Source of the DNA: Calditrichota bacterium | Lineage (GTDB): Bacteria; Zhuqueibacterota; Zhuqueibacteria; Zhuqueibacterales; Geothermadaptataceae | Reading direction: 5' to 3' | DNA length: 7,953 bases | Assembly: GCA_008501545.1 (NCBI GenBank) | Contig: QQUM01000471.1 | Location: forward strand, 1 to 7,953 | Shown: positions 6,233 through 7,953 of the stretch, piece by piece | Position numbering within the stretch: the first letter of the stretch is position 1 | How the letters are laid out: every line of letters starts with the position of its first letter | Position numbers and translations under genes: made by a program | Notes under the pieces: generated by a model | The model's input: only the letters and a program-made list of their open reading frames with translations | The model's database searches: none | What the model was told of the DNA's origin: nothing

Positions 6233-6848
6233 TCCCCGTTTCGCGGATGCCACGAATCGACGAAACCGATTGAACATTTGGGATCGCAATGCCATAGCGA
6301 TCGAGATAAATGACGTGCAAACCTGCCGCCCTGGCAGCTTTAACGCCGGCCACACTGTCTTCCACAACAACGCTCTCATCCGGCAAAATACCGGTTATTT
6401 CGATCAGTTTTAAATAAGGCGCAGGATCCGGTTTCTCTTTGCTGAAGTCTCCTTTGCCGAGAATTTTTTGAAATGCAATTGACGGGAAATGCCGTTCTGT
6501 GAATTCCTTAATCTCGCTTGCCGGTGAATTTGAGCAGATGGAAAACGATTTTTCTGTTTGATGGAATGCAAGGAATTCATCGATTCCGCGAACCGGTTCA
6601 ATGTCCAGCTTTTGCCGTTGGCAGCGTTGTTTTTTCTCAAATACAAGTTTCTTGTATATTGCCGGACTTTGTGCAGGAAGCAAATTTCTTATCGCCAGTT
6701 CATCCGCTATCCCGGCGATAGCCGAAATCGGCAGCTCGCCAACATCGTATCCCAGTTCCCGCAACACCTCATCCCAGATTTTTAGCTGAAAAAATTCAGA
6801 ATCAGCAATAACGCCGTCAAAGTCAAAGATGATATTTTTCTTCTTCAT
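6225..6848 (-). CDS. HAD-superfamily phosphatase / beta-phosphoglucomutase-like hydrolase
   Basis: A 207-residue cytoplasmic hydrolase with all four HAD motifs: DFDGVIADSE (residues 9-18, nucleophile D9 and acid/base D11), CSNS (105-108, S106), KGDFSKEKPDP (132-142, probable catalytic K139) and VVEDSVAGVKAARAAG (161-176, metal ligands E163-D164). A helical cap lies between residues about 15 and 85, as in subfamily I beta-phosphoglucomutase, phosphoglycolate and sugar-phosphate phosphatases; the exact substrate cannot be assigned. The frame is open to an ATG at 6884. The ATG at 6846-6848 is chosen because it puts MKKKNIIFDFDG at the N-terminus as usual in the family, and because it forms an ATGA overlap with the TGA of the upstream gene, the classic coupled start. 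No strong Shine-Dalgarno is visible, consistent with re-initiation. Its 3' end overlaps the convergent PHP gene by 8 bases. Confidence 0.92.
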   Translation of the reverse strand: MKKKNIIFDFDGVIADSEFFQLKIWDEVLRELGYDVGELPISAIAGIADELAIRNLLPAQSPAIYKKLVFEKKQRCQRQKLDIEPVRGIDEFLAFHQTEKSFSICSNSPASEIKEFTERHFPSIAFQKILGKGDFSKEKPDPAPYLKLIEITGILPDESVVVEDSVAGVKAARAAGLHVIYLDRYGIAIPNVQSVSSIRGIRETGII

Positions 6849-7953
6849 CGTTCGTTTAAGTTGATTGAAATGCCAAAACGCCACTGGCTTTCATTTTTGG
6901 AGAATTTCGATTTAAGAAAATGGTATTCCGTGAAGAGCTGTATCCGCGCATGTGCTATTTTCGGACCGTAAAAAATGTAAGCAGAAAAATTTTTTTCAGC
7001 GACAGATGTATCAAAAAATTGGCTGTATGTTAATCCTGCAAAATAGTTTCCGTTTGGGCTGAAAATCAATGGATAAGTGCAATACAATTGCAGGTCCTTT
7101 TTTTCTGGTGTGCGGATTGTGCCGTAATTCAATTGAAAGTCAACAACTAGAAATGCCAGGTCTGCCGAAAGAATACGCCGCGAATCATGGCGTTGCATGC
7201 CATGAATATACGTAAGTTTTCTGGCCCACAAAAATGATCCGAAAGGATGATAAAGAGAAAGGTAGGCCTCCGGGTTTATTGAATCCTGTGTGTCGTAGTC
7301 AGCCCAGGCGAAACCAGCTTGTAACTGACTCAAGATTTTCTGGTTTTTTTTGCCACCAATCGTTACGAATTGTCGTGCGTCGCCATCGCGATTCAAAACG
7401 GCTTGCAAAGTGATAAATGCCGGATTTTGCTCACTTTGCGTCGTCCAGATATTCCCCCTTTGATTGTGCATCGTTGGCCGGCTTAATTCAGTGATCTCCA
7501 TAACGGGATAGATTTGATCACTTTCGACGGCCGAATTCATCCTCTGCGTGAAGGCCTTGTTGAACTGCATTTTATCGTCAACCACAGCGTTTTCATCAAT
7601 GAATTTAAACCATGTTGCGAGCACATCAAAAAATGTCTTTTTAATCATTTCCGTATCGCGGGTGAGCATATCTTCCGCATGAACAACTGTTTTTATAAAG
7701 GCAAGTGCTATGGGTTGGTTCGCGCCGGCTTTATTAAAAAGCATTTTGGAATGTCTGGCATTCGTGAGCCAATCTCCGGAACTGTGCAGTAACAGTGTGG
7801 GCGCTGCTATGCTTTGGATGATCCATGCCGGTTTCGTAGACATGCCATAACACAAACCTGGAAAAACCATGTAACTCATGCGTAAGATACTCGAACGCTT
7901 GTGGGCGGTAAGGCTGGAAAATAACCCTTCAAGCCCGCGGTACCAGCTACTCA
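6845..7953 (-). CDS. Alpha/beta-hydrolase-like protein with C-terminal putative outer-membrane beta-barrel (5' partial)
   Basis: The frame is open from the right edge to the TGA at 6845-6847 (369 full codons), so the true start is outside the window; the ATG at 7879 is internal because the preceding SSWYRGLEGLFSSLTAHKRS segment continues the fold. Numbered from that ATG, residues 23-39 (SIAAPTLLLHSSGDWLT) look like the strand and acid turn of an alpha/beta-hydrolase (D36), and VVHAED (65-70, H67) is in the right place for the catalytic histidine. The nucleophile elbow would lie upstream. From about residue 120 the sequence changes to alternating hydrophobic/polar strands rich in Y, F and Q (for example AYLSLYHPFGSFLWARKL, LQLYCTYPLIF, RIQLFTEYHFLKS) and ends WRFGISINLNER. 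This resembles an outer-membrane barrel, though it lacks a terminal aromatic residue. It is coupled by a 4-base overlap to the HAD gene. The hydrolase call is moderate, the barrel call tentative. Confidence 0.72.
   Translation of the reverse strand, partial: SSWYRGLEGLFSSLTAHKRSSILRMSYMVFPGLCYGMSTKPAWIIQSIAAPTLLLHSSGDWLTNARHSKMLFNKAGANQPIALAFIKTVVHAEDMLTRDTEMIKKTFFDVLATWFKFIDENAVVDDKMQFNKAFTQRMNSAVESDQIYPVMEITELSRPTMHNQRGNIWTTQSEQNPAFITLQAVLNRDGDARQFVTIGGKKNQKILSQLQAGFAWADYDTQDSINPEAYLSLYHPFGSFLWARKLTYIHGMQRHDSRRILSADLAFLVVDFQLNYGTIRTPEKKDLQLYCTYPLIFSPNGNYFAGLTYSQFFDTSVAEKNFSAYIFYGPKIAHARIQLFTEYHFLKSKFSKNESQWRFGISINLNER

Noticed and set aside
6849..6884. ATG at 6884 as the HAD gene start
   Set aside because: It adds 12 residues ahead of a standard HAD N-terminus, while the ATG at 6848 forms an ATGA overlap with the upstream stop.
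7514..7792. 92-codon open frame on the plus strand
   Set aside because: Shadow of the hydrolase-barrel gene on the opposite strand; no motif or start signal.
6845..7879. Complete 344-aa gene starting at the ATG at 7879
   Set aside because: The frame stays open to the window edge and the upstream codons fit the same hydrolase fold, so the gene is treated as 5' partial.

Overview
The window looks like chromosomal DNA from a Gram-negative bacterium of the FCB group, of the Calditrichota / KSB1 / Ignavibacteria kind. The clues are two large secreted proteins with C-terminal 'YPNPFNP'- or 'NHPNP'-type sorting domains (type IX secretion), a modest G+C content by eye, and a protein ending in what looks like an outer-membrane beta-barrel. 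The phylum is an inference. No rRNA, tRNA, CRISPR array, transposase or phage gene was seen.

Layout from left to right. Bases 1-397 (+) hold the end of a secreted protein with a FlgD-like/type IX sorting domain. A strong bidirectional hairpin terminator (402-431) separates it from a convergent minus-strand pair: a 936-residue secreted beta-propeller protein (666-3476) followed 2 bases later by a 63-residue two-helix membrane protein (472-663). Upstream on the same strand, beyond a 180-base gap without a clear terminator, is a stand-alone carbamate kinase, arcC (3657-4577). A 359-base non-coding region (4578-4936) then separates arcC from the divergent gene for a membrane-anchored PHP-type metallohydrolase (4937-6232, +). 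That gene overlaps, tail to tail, a HAD phosphatase (6225-6848, -). The HAD gene is itself coupled through an ATGA overlap to a gene that runs off the right edge (6845-7953, -): the end of an alpha/beta-hydrolase joined to a C-terminal region resembling an outer-membrane barrel.

The most unusual part is the 4578-4936 intergenic region. It holds five matches to the DnaA-box consensus TTWTNCACA, two of them the perfect TTATCCACA, beside a 46-base stretch of about 13% G+C. Two of the boxes lie in the arms of a 25-base inverted repeat (24 of 25 paired) around a 72-base loop. I found only one other consensus match in the remaining ~7.6 kb. This is a candidate replication origin or DnaA-binding locus. 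The main alternative is that the inverted repeat is a small mobile element (MITE or REP-like), and the two ideas can be separated by searching the genome.

The genes do not form one obvious pathway. The common thread is envelope and secretion: two type IX cargo proteins, a small membrane protein, a membrane-anchored hydrolase and a hydrolase-barrel protein. Two metabolic enzymes, carbamate kinase and the HAD phosphatase, sit between them. No defence system or biosynthetic cluster is recognisable.
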